This document shows, piece after piece, positions 41,648-50,601 of a stretch of DNA of 64,000 nt. The notes beneath the pieces were generated by a model. The model did not search any database, had not been told where the DNA came from, and saw nothing but the letters and a program-made list of their open reading frames with translations. Source of the DNA: Terriglobales bacterium (GTDB lineage Bacteria > Acidobacteriota > Terriglobia > Bryobacterales > Bryobacteraceae); contig JAIXQP010000018.1 of NCBI GenBank assembly GCA_027485675.1, positions 62,001-126,000 of the forward strand, read 5' to 3'. Position numbers and translations under genes: made by a program. Numbering within the stretch: the first letter of the stretch is position 1; each line of letters begins with the position of its first letter.

Positions 41648-42607
41648 TCATCTGAGCACTTTATCCGCGGCCGCTCGCAGCTCGCGTAGAGTTTGCATCT
41701 GCTCAGGCGTCAGCTCCACCACCTTCCGGCGGCAGACCGGTTGAATCGGCTGACCCGCCCAGTTGGCCATGAGTTTGGCCGATAGCGGATAACGCACGTT
41801 GAGTATCGTCTCGGCGTCGGTGAGGAACCGCTGCACCCGGCCCGCCTCCGGGCCGCCCTGGCCGGCTTGCCGGACGGCATACGCCACGACGTTCGGATAC
41901 GCATTGGCCGCGATGCCGCTGAAGCCGTGGCCGCCCGCGCGGATGGCGTCCACCAGGATGGGCACATGCGCGTTGAAGACGCTGAGGGGCGAACTCTGCA
42001 CCGCGCGAACCTTCGCGGTAACGGCCGAGAGATCGCACGAAGTGTCCTTGTGGAACACGAATCGGCCGGTGCCACCCGCCCAACGCATCATCTCCGGCGA
42101 GAGCAGCCGCTTGTATGGGCTGGGCGCTTCGTAGAGACCGAAAGGCAGGGCGGGCGCGGCGGCGAGAATCGCTTCGACGCGTTCGCGCCAAAGCGTGTCG
42201 GGATCCTGTTTCTCGGTGACCTGCGAAGTGGTGAGCACGGCGGCGACGGCCCCACCACCCTCGAGACGCTTGACGAACTCGCTGACGGGTCCCACAGCGA
42301 ATCCGGGCAAGCCACCGGCCACGACAGGCGTACGGCCCGCGCGCTTCACCACGCGCGCCGTCACCTGCAGGCGTTCGGCTTCGGTGAGGTTCCATACTTC
42401 GCTCGACTGACAGCAGGCAAACAGGCCGGCGGCGCCGTTGGCAAGATACCAATCGGTGAGCGCATCGAGGGCCGGCCAGTCGATGGAAAGATCGGCGCGG
42501 AAGGGCGTGAGCATCACGGGCCATAGGCCCGCGGGGATGCGGTTGCCAGCTCCGCCGAGGAGGGGCGTCGCGAAAGGGGCGAGTAGCGCATGGCGCCTCG
42601 TGAGCAT
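41648..42607 (-). CDS. Exported dihydrodipicolinate synthase/N-acetylneuraminate lyase family protein
   Basis: 319 residues. (Beta/alpha)8 class I aldolase of the DapA/NanA family: GLWPVMLTPFRADLSIDWPALDAL, the AAGLFACCQSSEVWNLTEAERLQV block replacing the usual GTTGE motif, and a Schiff-base Lys in RFVFHKDTSCDL near residue 186. The N terminus TRRHALLAPFATPLLGG looks like a twin-arginine signal, unusual for this cytoplasmic family, so it may work in the periplasm. The diverged substrate loop means it is probably not DapA; the substrate is likely a keto acid or sugar acid. A GAAAAT box (42614-42619) lies six bases before the ATG. Confidence 0.84.
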   Translation of the reverse strand: MLTRRHALLAPFATPLLGGAGNRIPAGLWPVMLTPFRADLSIDWPALDALTDWYLANGAAGLFACCQSSEVWNLTEAERLQVTARVVKRAGRTPVVAGGLPGFAVGPVSEFVKRLEGGGAVAAVLTTSQVTEKQDPDTLWRERVEAILAAAPALPFGLYEAPSPYKRLLSPEMMRWAGGTGRFVFHKDTSCDLSAVTAKVRAVQSSPLSVFNAHVPILVDAIRAGGHGFSGIAANAYPNVVAYAVRQAGQGGPEAGRVQRFLTDAETILNVRYPLSAKLMANWAGQPIQPVCRRKVVELTPEQMQTLRELRAAADKVLR

Positions 42608-42786
42608 CTGCGCATTTTCTCACGACGAGCTATCCGCGGCAGCCAGCCACACGAAGAGCAACCCCAGCCGGAGCGAGGCCGGAGGATCTATGGCGTGTTC
42701 TCAACACATATTTTTGCGTCAGACCCGGCCGTTCGCATTTCGAGCGATGATTTCGGGCGGTCCGTCGGGTCTAATAAGGCAAGCCC

Positions 42787-43236
42787 ATGGCAACCAACAC
42801 CGTGCAGTTACACCGCGTTTTCCGCGCTAAGCCCGAGAGAGTCTACAAAGCCTTCCTCGATCCGGAGGCGATGGTGAAATGGTTACCACCCCACGGATTC
42901 ACCGGCAAGGTGCTCCATTCGGACGTCCGGGAAGGCGGGAGCTACCGGATGTCCTTCACCAATTTCGCGACCGGCCAGATCCACTCGTTCGGCGGCACCT
43001 ACCTCGAACTGACTCCCTCGGAACGGATCCGGTACAACGATCAGTTCGACGACCCAAACCTGCCCGGGTCCATGCACGTGACCGTCACCCTGCGGGAGGT
43101 CTCCTGGGGGACGGAGCTGCGGATCGTGCAGGAGGGCCTGCCGGAGGTGATTCCGCTAGAGGCCTGCTACCTGGGCTGGCAGGAGTCCCTGCACCTGCTG
43201 GCGATGCTGGTGGAGGCGGAGATTCCAGCGGCGTGA
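42787..43236 (+). CDS. SRPBCC/AHSA1-family ligand-binding protein
   Basis: 149 residues. START-like helix-grip fold: VQLHRVFRAKPERVYKAFLDPEAMVKWLPPHGF at the N terminus, REGGSYRMSFTNFATGQIHSFGGTYLELTPSERIRY in the middle and GWQESLHLLAMLVEAEIP as the C-terminal helix. Family members bind hydrophobic ligands or assist stress responses; no specific function is evident. A 179-bp spacer separates it from the divergent DapA-like gene. Its last 152 bases are antisense to the tail of the converging kinase-fold gene. Confidence 0.88.
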   Translation: MATNTVQLHRVFRAKPERVYKAFLDPEAMVKWLPPHGFTGKVLHSDVREGGSYRMSFTNFATGQIHSFGGTYLELTPSERIRYNDQFDDPNLPGSMHVTVTLREVSWGTELRIVQEGLPEVIPLEACYLGWQESLHLLAMLVEAEIPAA

Positions 43237-44107
43237 CCGCGGGCCGGTCCTTGGCCCAAAGCTCGCGGAGGACAGCGGGATTCACCGCATCGCGCCAGCG
43301 CGCGTCAAAACGCGCGGCGATCTCGGGGTGGTCCGCGAGCAGGGACTCGAGGCCAAGACGAACGTGCGGGGCCGCGCCGCCAAGCTCCCGGGCGAGTTTT
43401 TCTTCGATGTCGACGAGTTGGTTCGTCAGGCCGCCAGGGTCGATGAGGACCACACGGCCTTGCACGATGCCGTAGTTCCTGAGGTGGGCGTCGAGTGAGA
43501 ACAGACCCAGGCGCCAACCGGATTGGCGGGTCAGAAGCAACTGTTCGAGCCAGTGTTCGAACTCGGCGAACCCGTCCGCAGCGGCCAGCGCGGCGAGCCG
43601 ATCGTAGAGAATCGCTTCGACGCGCTCGGTAGCCTTGGAGACCGTGAGGAAGCCGGGCCAGCCGCCAACCGAAACCCGGACCGAGGGGAACGCCACCTCT
43701 TCCGGCACGAGCGAGGTGCCCTGCAGGTGTTCGCGGGCGAGGCGTTCGCCGCGGGCGCTCTGGAAGTGGTATTGCCGCCAGACCTGCCGGATATGCGTGG
43801 AGAACCAGACGGCGCGGGGTAGGACGGCCATGGAGGCCTGGGCGGCCACGCGCAGCAGCCGCAGTTGCCGGGACGGCCGTTCGAGGAGATCGCGGCCGAG
43901 GCCGAAGGGGAGAATCCGTTCGAGGAAGCGGACGAGGCGCCAGATGCCGATGAGGGCGACCACTTCCGAAGGCGTCCGTTCCCGCTTGACCACCCAGTGT
44001 TCGGAGGCATAGACGACTTTGCCGATCCCTTCGCCGAGGCGCCGCAGGCGGCCGCGCGTAAGTTCGGCCGGGGCCTCGGAAAGTACGCGCAACTGCGGCG
44101 TCGCCAT
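43085..44107 (-). CDS. Protein-kinase-fold phosphotransferase of unknown substrate
   Basis: 340 residues. The N lobe has GIGKVVYASEHWVVKRE (glycine-rich turn and ATP-binding Lys); the catalytic loop is SLDAHLRNYGIVQGRVVLIDPGG at about residues 203-225, with Asp, Asn and the metal-binding DPG of aminoglycoside/Kdo-kinase-like enzymes. About 50 residues at the C terminus are Pro/Ala/Ser rich and are encoded antisense to the SRPBCC gene, so that tail is likely disordered or an accidental extension. A TATAGT box (44114-44119) ends six bases before the ATG, consistent with a leaderless mRNA. The substrate might be a sugar or surface polymer; not decidable. Confidence 0.72.
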   Translation of the reverse strand: MATPQLRVLSEAPAELTRGRLRRLGEGIGKVVYASEHWVVKRERTPSEVVALIGIWRLVRFLERILPFGLGRDLLERPSRQLRLLRVAAQASMAVLPRAVWFSTHIRQVWRQYHFQSARGERLAREHLQGTSLVPEEVAFPSVRVSVGGWPGFLTVSKATERVEAILYDRLAALAAADGFAEFEHWLEQLLLTRQSGWRLGLFSLDAHLRNYGIVQGRVVLIDPGGLTNQLVDIEEKLARELGGAAPHVRLGLESLLADHPEIAARFDARWRDAVNPAVLRELWAKDRPAVTPLESPPPPASPAGAGTPASPGSRPLAESPPAGPPARSAAPSPRRPPAG

Positions 44108-44157
44108 GCGAGCACTATACGGCTTTTCGCGGTGGGCGGCTATGCTGAGAGAGAGCC

Positions 44158-44568
44158 GTGGCGATTCAGATTCCCAGTTCGGAGTTGACGGAAGCGTTCG
44201 TTCGGGCCTCCGGCCCGGGCGGCCAGAACGTGAACAAGGTATCGACGGCGGTGGAGCTGCGGTTCGACGTCGAGCGGTCTACCGTGTTGCCCGAAGCGGT
44301 GCGGCAGCGGCTGCGCGTGTTGGCGGGCAAGCGGTTGACGCAGGACGGGATTCTGGTGATTACGGCCAGCGAGCACCGGACCCAGGAAGGCAACCGGGCG
44401 GCGGCGCGGGCGCGCCTCGACGAACTCGTGGCGCGGGCCGAGATTGCTCCCAAGCGGCGGAAGGCGAGCCGGCCAACGCTGGGGTCGAAGCTGCGGCGGC
44501 TGACCGAGAAGTCCGAACGCGGACAAACGAAGAAGGGGCGGGGGCGGCCCCGGGACAGCGAAGGCTAA
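44158..44568 (+). CDS. arfB: Alternative ribosome-rescue factor B (YaeJ-like)
   Basis: 136 residues, the standard length. It carries the release-factor GGQ motif in RASGPGGQNVNKVSTAVELRF near residue 22 and lacks codon-recognition domains; the C-terminal tail is Lys/Arg rich (PKRRKASRP, SERGQTKKGRGRPRD), as needed for insertion in the mRNA channel of stalled ribosomes. It hydrolyses peptidyl-tRNA on non-stop ribosomes. The start is a GTG preceded by GAGAGAG. It overlaps the end of the converging dioxygenase gene by four bases. Confidence 0.94.
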   Translation: MAIQIPSSELTEAFVRASGPGGQNVNKVSTAVELRFDVERSTVLPEAVRQRLRVLAGKRLTQDGILVITASEHRTQEGNRAAARARLDELVARAEIAPKRRKASRPTLGSKLRRLTEKSERGQTKKGRGRPRDSEG

Positions 44569-45335
44569 CCCACCTGGACGCTGAGCATCGAGATGGACCG
44601 GCCGTCGAAGCCCTCCACCGGGAACGAGACCGCGTCGGCCGGCTGCCGCGCACCCAGGACGTAGAGCAGCGGCAGATAGTGCTCCGGGGTGGGGACGGCC
44701 AGCGCGGACTCCGGCCCCAGCAAGCCGTAGTCGAGCAATGGCTTCGTTTCGTTGGCCAGCATGAGCTCTCTGGCGCGATCCTCAAAACGGACGGTCCAAT
44801 CGAAGGGATCGGCTTGGGGACGGTCCCAGGCGTAGGCGCGCAGGTTGTGGACGAGATTACCGCTGCCGGCGATCAGCACGCCTTCTTCGCGGAGAGGAGC
44901 GAGTTTGCGGCCGATCTCGTAGTGAAACGCCGCGGGCTTCGCCCGATCGATGCTGAGTTGGACGACGGGCACATCGGCTTGGGGATAGACGTGACAGAGC
45001 ACGGACCACGTGCCGTGATCGAGTCCCCAGGCAGAATCCAGTTGGACGGGCAGAGGCTGCAGGAGTTGCTCCACACGGTGCGCGAGAGCCGGATCGCCGG
45101 GGGCGGGATAGGAGACCGCGTAGAGCGATTCCGGGAAGCCGCCGAAGTCGTGAATGGTTCGGGGAGCGGTGCTGACGGTGACGCCGGTGCCGGGAACGTA
45201 CCAATGCGCCGAGATGGCGAGGATCGCCCGCGGCTTCGGCGCCGTGAGACCGAAGCGGCGCCAGGCCGCCGTGAACGCGTTCTCCGAGATCGCATTCATC
45301 GGGTTCCCATGGCCAAAGAAGATAGCGGGCAGCAT
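44565..45335 (-). CDS. ygiD: DODA-type extradiol ring-cleavage dioxygenase (YgiD-like)
   Basis: 256 residues. LigB-type fold: AIFFGHGNPMNAI at the N terminus, LAISAHWYVPG near residue 42, YPAPGDPALA, DHGTWSVLCHVYP near 108, GSGNLVHNLRAYAWD near 160 and the C-terminal PTPEHYLPLLYVLGA supply the zinc/iron-binding His residues of the 4,5-DOPA dioxygenase family. Bacterial YgiD opens the ring of catechols such as DOPA; the natural substrate is uncertain. It starts four bases after the gamma-glutamyltransferase stop, so the two genes form a unit. Confidence 0.92.
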   Translation of the reverse strand: MLPAIFFGHGNPMNAISENAFTAAWRRFGLTAPKPRAILAISAHWYVPGTGVTVSTAPRTIHDFGGFPESLYAVSYPAPGDPALAHRVEQLLQPLPVQLDSAWGLDHGTWSVLCHVYPQADVPVVQLSIDRAKPAAFHYEIGRKLAPLREEGVLIAGSGNLVHNLRAYAWDRPQADPFDWTVRFEDRARELMLANETKPLLDYGLLGPESALAVPTPEHYLPLLYVLGARQPADAVSFPVEGFDGRSISMLSVQVG

Positions 45336-45339
45336 GCTT

Positions 45340-46995
45340 CTATTGTGGCTGCGGGATGGCGGCGCCGTCGGCGCGAGGGTCGGAGGCAGCCGAGTTCACC
45401 TTCGTTTTAGCATTGTGCATCACGGCGTTGCCGCGGCCCATGCGGGCGGTGTAGGGCTGGGCGATGGTGATCAGATGACCCTTGGCGGAGAGCTGCTGCA
45501 GAGTGTCGAGGCCGACGCGGGATTCGATGGTGACATCGCAGCCGGTGGCGCGGGATTTCGTGAAGCGGGGCGCTTCGAGAGCCTCCTGCAGATTCATGCC
45601 GTGGTCGGCGAGATAGGAGACGAACTGCGCGTGAGCCAGCGGCTGGTTGGCGCCGCTCATGATGCCGAAGCCGATATGGAGTTCGTCCTTCTGCAACAGG
45701 CCGGGGATGATCGTGTGGAACGGGCGCTTGCCGGGCAGCAGCGCGTTGGGCGCGGACTTGTCAAAGCTGAAGCTGGCGCCGCGATTGTGCAGATGGAAGC
45801 CCATGCCATCCACCATCACCCCGGAGGCCCAGCCGCCGGAGACGCTCTGGATCCAGGAGGCGATGTTGCCCTCCTGATCGACGACGGAGAAGTAAGTGGT
45901 GTCGCTCGAAGTGGGCGGTTGGCCGGGCGCGACGGCGCAGTTGGCGGTGTCCGCCTTAATGAGCTTGGCGCGCTGGGCGGCGTAAGGCTTGGCGATCATG
46001 CCGGCGGTGGGCACCTTGACGACGCGGGGGTCGGCAACGTACTTGAGGTCGGCGTAGGCCAGCTTCATGGCTTCGATTTTGCGATGGAACTCGACGGCGG
46101 AATAGGGCCCGGCGGCGTCGAAGTTTTCGAGGATATTCAGCATGGACAAGGCGGCGAGGCCCTGCCCGTTGGGCGGGAGTTCGTGGACGCGCCAACCGCG
46201 ATAGGTGGTGGAGATGGGGGTGACCCATTCGGGCTCGAAGGAGGCCAGGTCGGCGGGCGCCAGCAGGCCGCCGAGTTGCTTCGACTTCTTGACGATGGCG
46301 GCGGCGATATCGCCGGTGTAGAACGCGTCGGCGCCCTGTTCGGCAATGAGCTTCATGGCGCGGCCGAGATCGGGGTTCTTCCAAAGGTCGCCTACGGCGG
46401 GCACTTTGCCGTTGGGATAGAAGACGCGAATGCCTTCGGGATCTTTGCGAACGAGCGCGGAGTCCCAGCCGCGGCCGACCATCTCCTGAATGGGGAAGCC
46501 TTCGTTGGCAAGACGGATGGTGGTGGCGAAGAGAGATTTCCAGGGGAGTTTGCCGTACTTCTTGTGCATGGCCTGCCAGCCGCGGACGCAGCCCGGGACG
46601 GTGACGGAGTGGATGCCGGTGGAGTCCATTTTCTTGAGGCCCTTCGCCTGGAGGGCTTCAATGGTCATGGCTTGGGGCGCGGGGCCGGAGGCGTTGAGGC
46701 CGGTGATCTGCCCGGTTTTGGCGTCGCGGTAGAGGACGAAGAGGTCGCCGCCGATGCCGCACATCATGGGTTCGACGAGGCCGAGGACGGCGTTGGCGGC
46801 AATGGCCGCGTCAACGGCGTTGCCGCCCTGGGCCAGGATTTGGGCCCCGGCCTGCGAGGCGAGGACCTGGCTGGTGGCGACGATGCCGCCGGTGGCGATG
46901 ACCATGGAACGGCCATGGGCGCGATCGTTTTTCTGCGCCAAGGCGAGGACGGCAAGAACGAGGAGAGAGGGGAGCAGTCGAAAGATGGGGCGCAT
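45340..46995 (-). CDS. ggt: Gamma-glutamyltransferase
   Basis: 551 residues with a signal peptide (LLPSLLVLAVLALA). N-terminal nucleophile hydrolase that self-cleaves: the nucleophile Thr lies in SSDTTYFSVVDQEGN near residue 364, upstream are GGIVATSQVLASQAGAQIL and EPMMCGIGGDLFVLYRD, and downstream GVMVDGMGFHLHNRGASF and KRPFHTIIPGLL. It splits glutathione and other gamma-glutamyl compounds in the periplasm. It is the first gene of a pair with the DODA-type dioxygenase. Confidence 0.94.
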   Translation of the reverse strand: MRPIFRLLPSLLVLAVLALAQKNDRAHGRSMVIATGGIVATSQVLASQAGAQILAQGGNAVDAAIAANAVLGLVEPMMCGIGGDLFVLYRDAKTGQITGLNASGPAPQAMTIEALQAKGLKKMDSTGIHSVTVPGCVRGWQAMHKKYGKLPWKSLFATTIRLANEGFPIQEMVGRGWDSALVRKDPEGIRVFYPNGKVPAVGDLWKNPDLGRAMKLIAEQGADAFYTGDIAAAIVKKSKQLGGLLAPADLASFEPEWVTPISTTYRGWRVHELPPNGQGLAALSMLNILENFDAAGPYSAVEFHRKIEAMKLAYADLKYVADPRVVKVPTAGMIAKPYAAQRAKLIKADTANCAVAPGQPPTSSDTTYFSVVDQEGNIASWIQSVSGGWASGVMVDGMGFHLHNRGASFSFDKSAPNALLPGKRPFHTIIPGLLQKDELHIGFGIMSGANQPLAHAQFVSYLADHGMNLQEALEAPRFTKSRATGCDVTIESRVGLDTLQQLSAKGHLITIAQPYTARMGRGNAVMHNAKTKVNSAASDPRADGAAIPQPQ

Positions 46996-47049
46996 GAGAG
47001 TCGGGTGCCGGGGGTTTTGCGCTTATGGTAGCAGAAGGAGATTTTGCAC

Positions 47050-47748
47050 ATGGAAACGATGCAAGGGCTTTGGATCGGGCCCCGGCTTTCGGCGATGGAA
47101 CGGCTATCGATCGCTTCCTTTCTGGCGCATGGACACCCGTACCACCTGTACGTCTACGAGGAGGTGGAAGGAGTTCCGGCTGGGGCGGAGGTGAAGGATG
47201 CGAACGAGATACTGCCGGCGAGCCGCATCTTCCGCTATGCGAACGGTGGCTCGTATGCAGGGTTTTCGAACTTCTTTCGATACCAGTTGCTACGGGACCG
47301 GGGGAACTGGTGGGTGGATCTGGATATGGTGTGCCTGCGGCCGTTCGATTTCGCCGAACCGGTTGTGATCTCGTCGGAGCGCGCGGCGGACGGGTGCCGA
47401 TTCGTGAACTCGGGGGCGCTGAAGTTTCCGGCCGGAAGCCCGGCGCTGGAGGCGGCGTGCAGAATTTGTGCGGGGAAGGACCCGGCATCGCTCGTGTATG
47501 GCGAGATCGGCCCGTCCTTAATGGAGTGGCTCGTGCAGCGTTACTCGCTGGAGGCGGCGGTTCAAGAGCCGGAGGTCTTCTGCCCGATTCCCTGTGAGAG
47601 GGTAGCCGAGCTGGTCAAGCCGGGGACACAGGTGCCACGCGGAGCCTACGCCGTGCATCTCTGGCACGAGCTCTGGCGCCGCAACGGGTTGAACAAAGAC
47701 GGCGACTTCCCCAAAGACTCTATCTATGGCCGGCTTTGCGCAGCCTGA
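47050..47748 (+). CDS. Glycosyltransferase with DXD motif (GT32/capsular type)
   Basis: 232 residues. GT-A-like enzyme of the OCH1/alpha-1,4-glycosyltransferase group: LWIGPRLSAMERLSIASFLAHGHPYHLY at the N terminus, FSNFFRYQLLRDRGNWWVDLDMVCLRPFD near residue 80-100 with the metal-binding DLD, and a late YAVHLWHELWRR near 205 that matches the conserved His-Trp element. It probably adds a sugar to a surface glycan using a nucleotide sugar. The ATG at 47050 has GAAGGAG nine bases upstream; a TTG at 47044 is too close to it. It overlaps the converging PAP2 gene by 25 bases. Confidence 0.85.
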   Translation: METMQGLWIGPRLSAMERLSIASFLAHGHPYHLYVYEEVEGVPAGAEVKDANEILPASRIFRYANGGSYAGFSNFFRYQLLRDRGNWWVDLDMVCLRPFDFAEPVVISSERAADGCRFVNSGALKFPAGSPALEAACRICAGKDPASLVYGEIGPSLMEWLVQRYSLEAAVQEPEVFCPIPCERVAELVKPGTQVPRGAYAVHLWHELWRRNGLNKDGDFPKDSIYGRLCAA

Positions 47749-48722
47749 TCGAGTGCTGCCAAGCCGGGGTGGTACGGGTGAGCCGGGTCGCCTTGGGCGG
47801 CGGCGCGGATCTCTTGATAGACATAGCTCTGCTTCGTGATGGCTGACCAGAGGGCGGTCTTTACCCGTTGATCGGTGTAGACGCGATTGGCGAGATGCAG
47901 GAAGATGAGCCAAGAGCAGAGATTGTCGGAAGGGTAGTGAACACCGGCCAAAACGCGGCGATCTCCTGCGTCGACGGCCCACTGCGTCAGAGCGAGGACA
48001 GAGGGAGAGTTCGGAGTCAGGAACCCAGGAACCTTCTCCGCCCAAAAGCGCTCTAACATGCCGCCTGCCGCCAGGGCAGATTGAACCGCGTGACCACTAC
48101 ACATGGACGGCGTATGCGAAGTCAGAGCCGCGTGGTACCGAAACTCGTTTCCAGCAAACAACACCGCGGTTTGGTAAGGGCGCGGGCGCTGAAGGTGGTA
48201 TTTGAACTGGGTGCTCACGTTGGCCACTTTGGCATACATGGCCTGGACTCGGAGCGTCTCAATGGCTTCGCCAGAATACAACTTGGCCAGTTCGCGATCG
48301 TAGTACCGATAGGCCGTGGCCAGCTTTTCCGTGTCTTCGAGCGTGAAGAGTTCTTCCTGGATTGGGCAGTTCGCGGCACGAATAGGAGAGCGGACGGGAC
48401 GGTAGAGCTCGAGGCCCTGGGGATGGGATTGAATGCGAGCCAGGACCTCGTGGTCTTTCTTCGTGAGGAGGCGCATCCGGGAGGCGCTATCGCCGACCCA
48501 CTCCTGGCTGCTGTAATCGAACCGCGGCCAGAGCGTCGCGTTGATAACGTCGAGAGTTGCTTCAAAAAACTCTATCCAACTGGCGGCTCGCTGCTTGGGC
48601 GCTTGGCCCGGCAGCAGCCGAAAATCAGTTGGCGCGATGCTCAGGAAGTCGTTCCGTGTTTCTGTGTGGCGCATTTTCCCCCACGGAGACAGGGCCATTG
48701 GATCGTTGATCGATAGTTTCAT
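47724..48722 (-). CDS. PAP2-superfamily phosphatase / vanadium haloperoxidase-like protein
   Basis: 332 residues without an obvious signal peptide. The three PAP2 active-site blocks are present: KYHLQRPRPYQ near residue 180, SMCSGHAVQSALAAGG near 212 and DRRVLAGVHYPSDNLCSW near 258. These residues bind phosphate or vanadate, so the protein may be an acid phosphatase or haloperoxidase-like enzyme; its all-helical N-terminal 150 residues favour the vanadium-haloperoxidase-like branch. Its ATG overlaps the last base of the GT41 stop (TAATG). It is the fifth and last gene of the sigma-kinase operon. Confidence 0.85.
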   Translation of the reverse strand: MKLSINDPMALSPWGKMRHTETRNDFLSIAPTDFRLLPGQAPKQRAASWIEFFEATLDVINATLWPRFDYSSQEWVGDSASRMRLLTKKDHEVLARIQSHPQGLELYRPVRSPIRAANCPIQEELFTLEDTEKLATAYRYYDRELAKLYSGEAIETLRVQAMYAKVANVSTQFKYHLQRPRPYQTAVLFAGNEFRYHAALTSHTPSMCSGHAVQSALAAGGMLERFWAEKVPGFLTPNSPSVLALTQWAVDAGDRRVLAGVHYPSDNLCSWLIFLHLANRVYTDQRVKTALWSAITKQSYVYQEIRAAAQGDPAHPYHPGLAALDQAAQSRP

Positions 48723-50599
48723 TAGATTTTTCCTGTTTGCTGAGAGCAGAATTGGCGCCATATTTGTCGCAGGGCAGTTTCCGTTTCGTGGGCCAGCCGG
48801 CCGCTATTGACAAAGCCGGAAGCGACCAGACGATCGCGCAACTCCCGGCGCAGGGAGGCAAGAGAGGGCAGATCCGCAGCCAGGCGCTGGGCGATGGCGA
48901 CGTACTCGGCGGGGGAGTGGGCCACGCAGGCGGAGAGCCCGGCCGAGGCGAGCAAGGAAGCGCCGACGCGGGAGGGATGGGTATCTCCTGCAAGGGTAAC
49001 CACAGGAACGCCCATCCAGAGAGACTCGCAGGTCGTGGTCTGTCCGGCAAAGGGGAAGGTATCGAGGATGACATCGGTTTCGGCCATGAGCGCCATCAGA
49101 GCGGCGCGAGGCCGAGCGCCACAGTAGCGAACGCGGGATTCCGGGATGCCACGGAGGAGGAACTCGCGGATCAGGTTGTGGCGAGAGGAGGAGCCGGGAT
49201 CGTCAAGCGTGGGGTCGTCGTGCTGGATGAGGAGTTGACCACCGGGGCACTGCCGGAGGATTTCGGCAAGCGCATCAAAGACGGCGTTGTTGAGTTTCGT
49301 GCGGCGTTGGAACATCCCGAAGGTGGGGAAGCCATTGCCGAGAGCGGGGAGCGGGGCAACTGGCGGTGCGTCGGGCGGGGGCAAGTAGCTCAGATATCCC
49401 GATGGGAGCCGGACGGGGATCTCCGCATACTGCGATTCCGTGCCGGTGGGCGTGGCCCATTGGTCGGTCAGGATGAAATCGAAGCAGGCCAGGCCGCGGG
49501 TACACGGATAGCTGGGATAGACGATCTGGAGCGGGGCCGCGCGCAGAGCGAAGACGGAAAGGCGATGGTTGGCGGAGTAGCCGGAGGGGTCAATGAGGAT
49601 GTCAATCTGATCGTGACGGATGAGGTCAAGCAGCTCCGCATCCGAAAGGGAATGGCATTCCCGCCAATGGCAGGCTTGGGCGCGGAACCACTCGGTATGT
49701 TCATCCTGCCGGGAGGAGGCGTGATAGAGAAAGATCTCGACCTGCTGGCGGTCGTGGCCGGCGAGCAGCGGAGCCAGGAAAAACACCGGGGGACCGCCGA
49801 AGAACTCCGCGGAGAGATAGCCGATGCGCAGGCGGCGGCCGGGGTCGGCAGTCCCGGCGAAAACGAAGGGCGCCGGAGCCGGGGCGAAGCGGCGAGCCCA
49901 TTCTTCATGCGCGGTGCGCAGGCTGGCGCCGGTCTGAGCGGGATCGAACAAAAGCAGGTAGAGGAAAACGCCATGGAAATCCGGGGTGGAGGCATGGGCG
50001 GAGACGACCAGGTTCGAGTGATGAAGGGCGCCAGCCAAGTCGTCGGCCAGCCAACAATCCAAGGCGATACGAGCGCGACACGCGAAGTCTTTGGGGTTGG
50101 CGCGAAGGACCTCAGCCTCGTGGCGGCGGGCGAGATCGAACTCCTGATCGGCGCGATGGACCGCAGCGAAGAAACGGTGGGCAGCGGCGGAGGCGGGGTC
50201 CAGACTAAGGCTTTGCCGCATTGCTGCGAAAGACTCGCGAGAACGGCCGCACGCGGACAGCGCGTGGGCGAGACCACGCCAGGCACGGGCGAGTTGGGGG
50301 TTTAGAGACAGAGCCGCTTCAAAGGCGGAGGCCGCAGCCTCGGGCGCTTGGGCGGAGAGAAGGCTGGCGCCGAGGTCGCATTGCCACGCGGCCCGGAACG
50401 GCTCAGCGGCAACCGCGCGCTGTAGCCGTTCGGCCGCCGCACCATAGCGGCCTCGCGTTCCGTCAATGAGTGCCGCAAGGTGAAGGATCTCCGGAGAAGG
50501 GGTGGACTCGACGAGGGCGGAAATCTGGACCTCCGCTGTATCCAGATCTCCGCGCGCGAGAGTCGCCTTTATCGAACCGAAGGAGACGGACTCCGTCAA
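48722..50599 (-). CDS. TPR-containing SPINDLY/O-GlcNAc-transferase-like glycosyltransferase (GT41)
   Basis: 625 residues. Residues about 1-200 are TPR repeats (RYGAAAERLQRAVAAEPF, EAAASAFEAALSLNPQLARAW, RSRESFAAMRQSLSLDPAS). The GT41 catalytic part follows: RLRIGYLSAEFFGG near 255, DILIDPSGYSANHRLSVFALRAAPLQIVYPSYPCTRG near 335, GFPTFGMFQRRTKLNNAVFDALAEIL near 430, and DTFPFAGQTTTCESLWMGVPVVTLAGDTHPSRVGASLL near 525, the sugar-nucleotide site. Members transfer GlcNAc or fucose to Ser/Thr or Asn of proteins. It follows a 66-residue gene by two bases, a possible small substrate or cofactor. Confidence 0.92.
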   Translation of the reverse strand: MTESVSFGSIKATLARGDLDTAEVQISALVESTPSPEILHLAALIDGTRGRYGAAAERLQRAVAAEPFRAAWQCDLGASLLSAQAPEAAASAFEAALSLNPQLARAWRGLAHALSACGRSRESFAAMRQSLSLDPASAAAHRFFAAVHRADQEFDLARRHEAEVLRANPKDFACRARIALDCWLADDLAGALHHSNLVVSAHASTPDFHGVFLYLLLFDPAQTGASLRTAHEEWARRFAPAPAPFVFAGTADPGRRLRIGYLSAEFFGGPPVFFLAPLLAGHDRQQVEIFLYHASSRQDEHTEWFRAQACHWRECHSLSDAELLDLIRHDQIDILIDPSGYSANHRLSVFALRAAPLQIVYPSYPCTRGLACFDFILTDQWATPTGTESQYAEIPVRLPSGYLSYLPPPDAPPVAPLPALGNGFPTFGMFQRRTKLNNAVFDALAEILRQCPGGQLLIQHDDPTLDDPGSSSRHNLIREFLLRGIPESRVRYCGARPRAALMALMAETDVILDTFPFAGQTTTCESLWMGVPVVTLAGDTHPSRVGASLLASAGLSACVAHSPAEYVAIAQRLAADLPSLASLRRELRDRLVASGFVNSGRLAHETETALRQIWRQFCSQQTGKI

Positions 50600-50601
50600 T
50601 T

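Noticed and set aside
42608-42786. Possible small RNA or extra gene in the 179-bp gap
   Set aside because: No conserved fold, small coding frame with ribosome site, or terminator was found beyond a possible -10 box for the minus gene.
45154-47031. 625-codon open frame antisense to ggt
   Set aside because: Gly/Val/Asp-rich shadow without motifs; ggt is complete on the minus strand.
48737-50305. 522-codon open frame antisense to the GT41 gene
   Set aside because: Glycine/glutamate-rich shadow; the GT41 motifs are unambiguous on the other strand.
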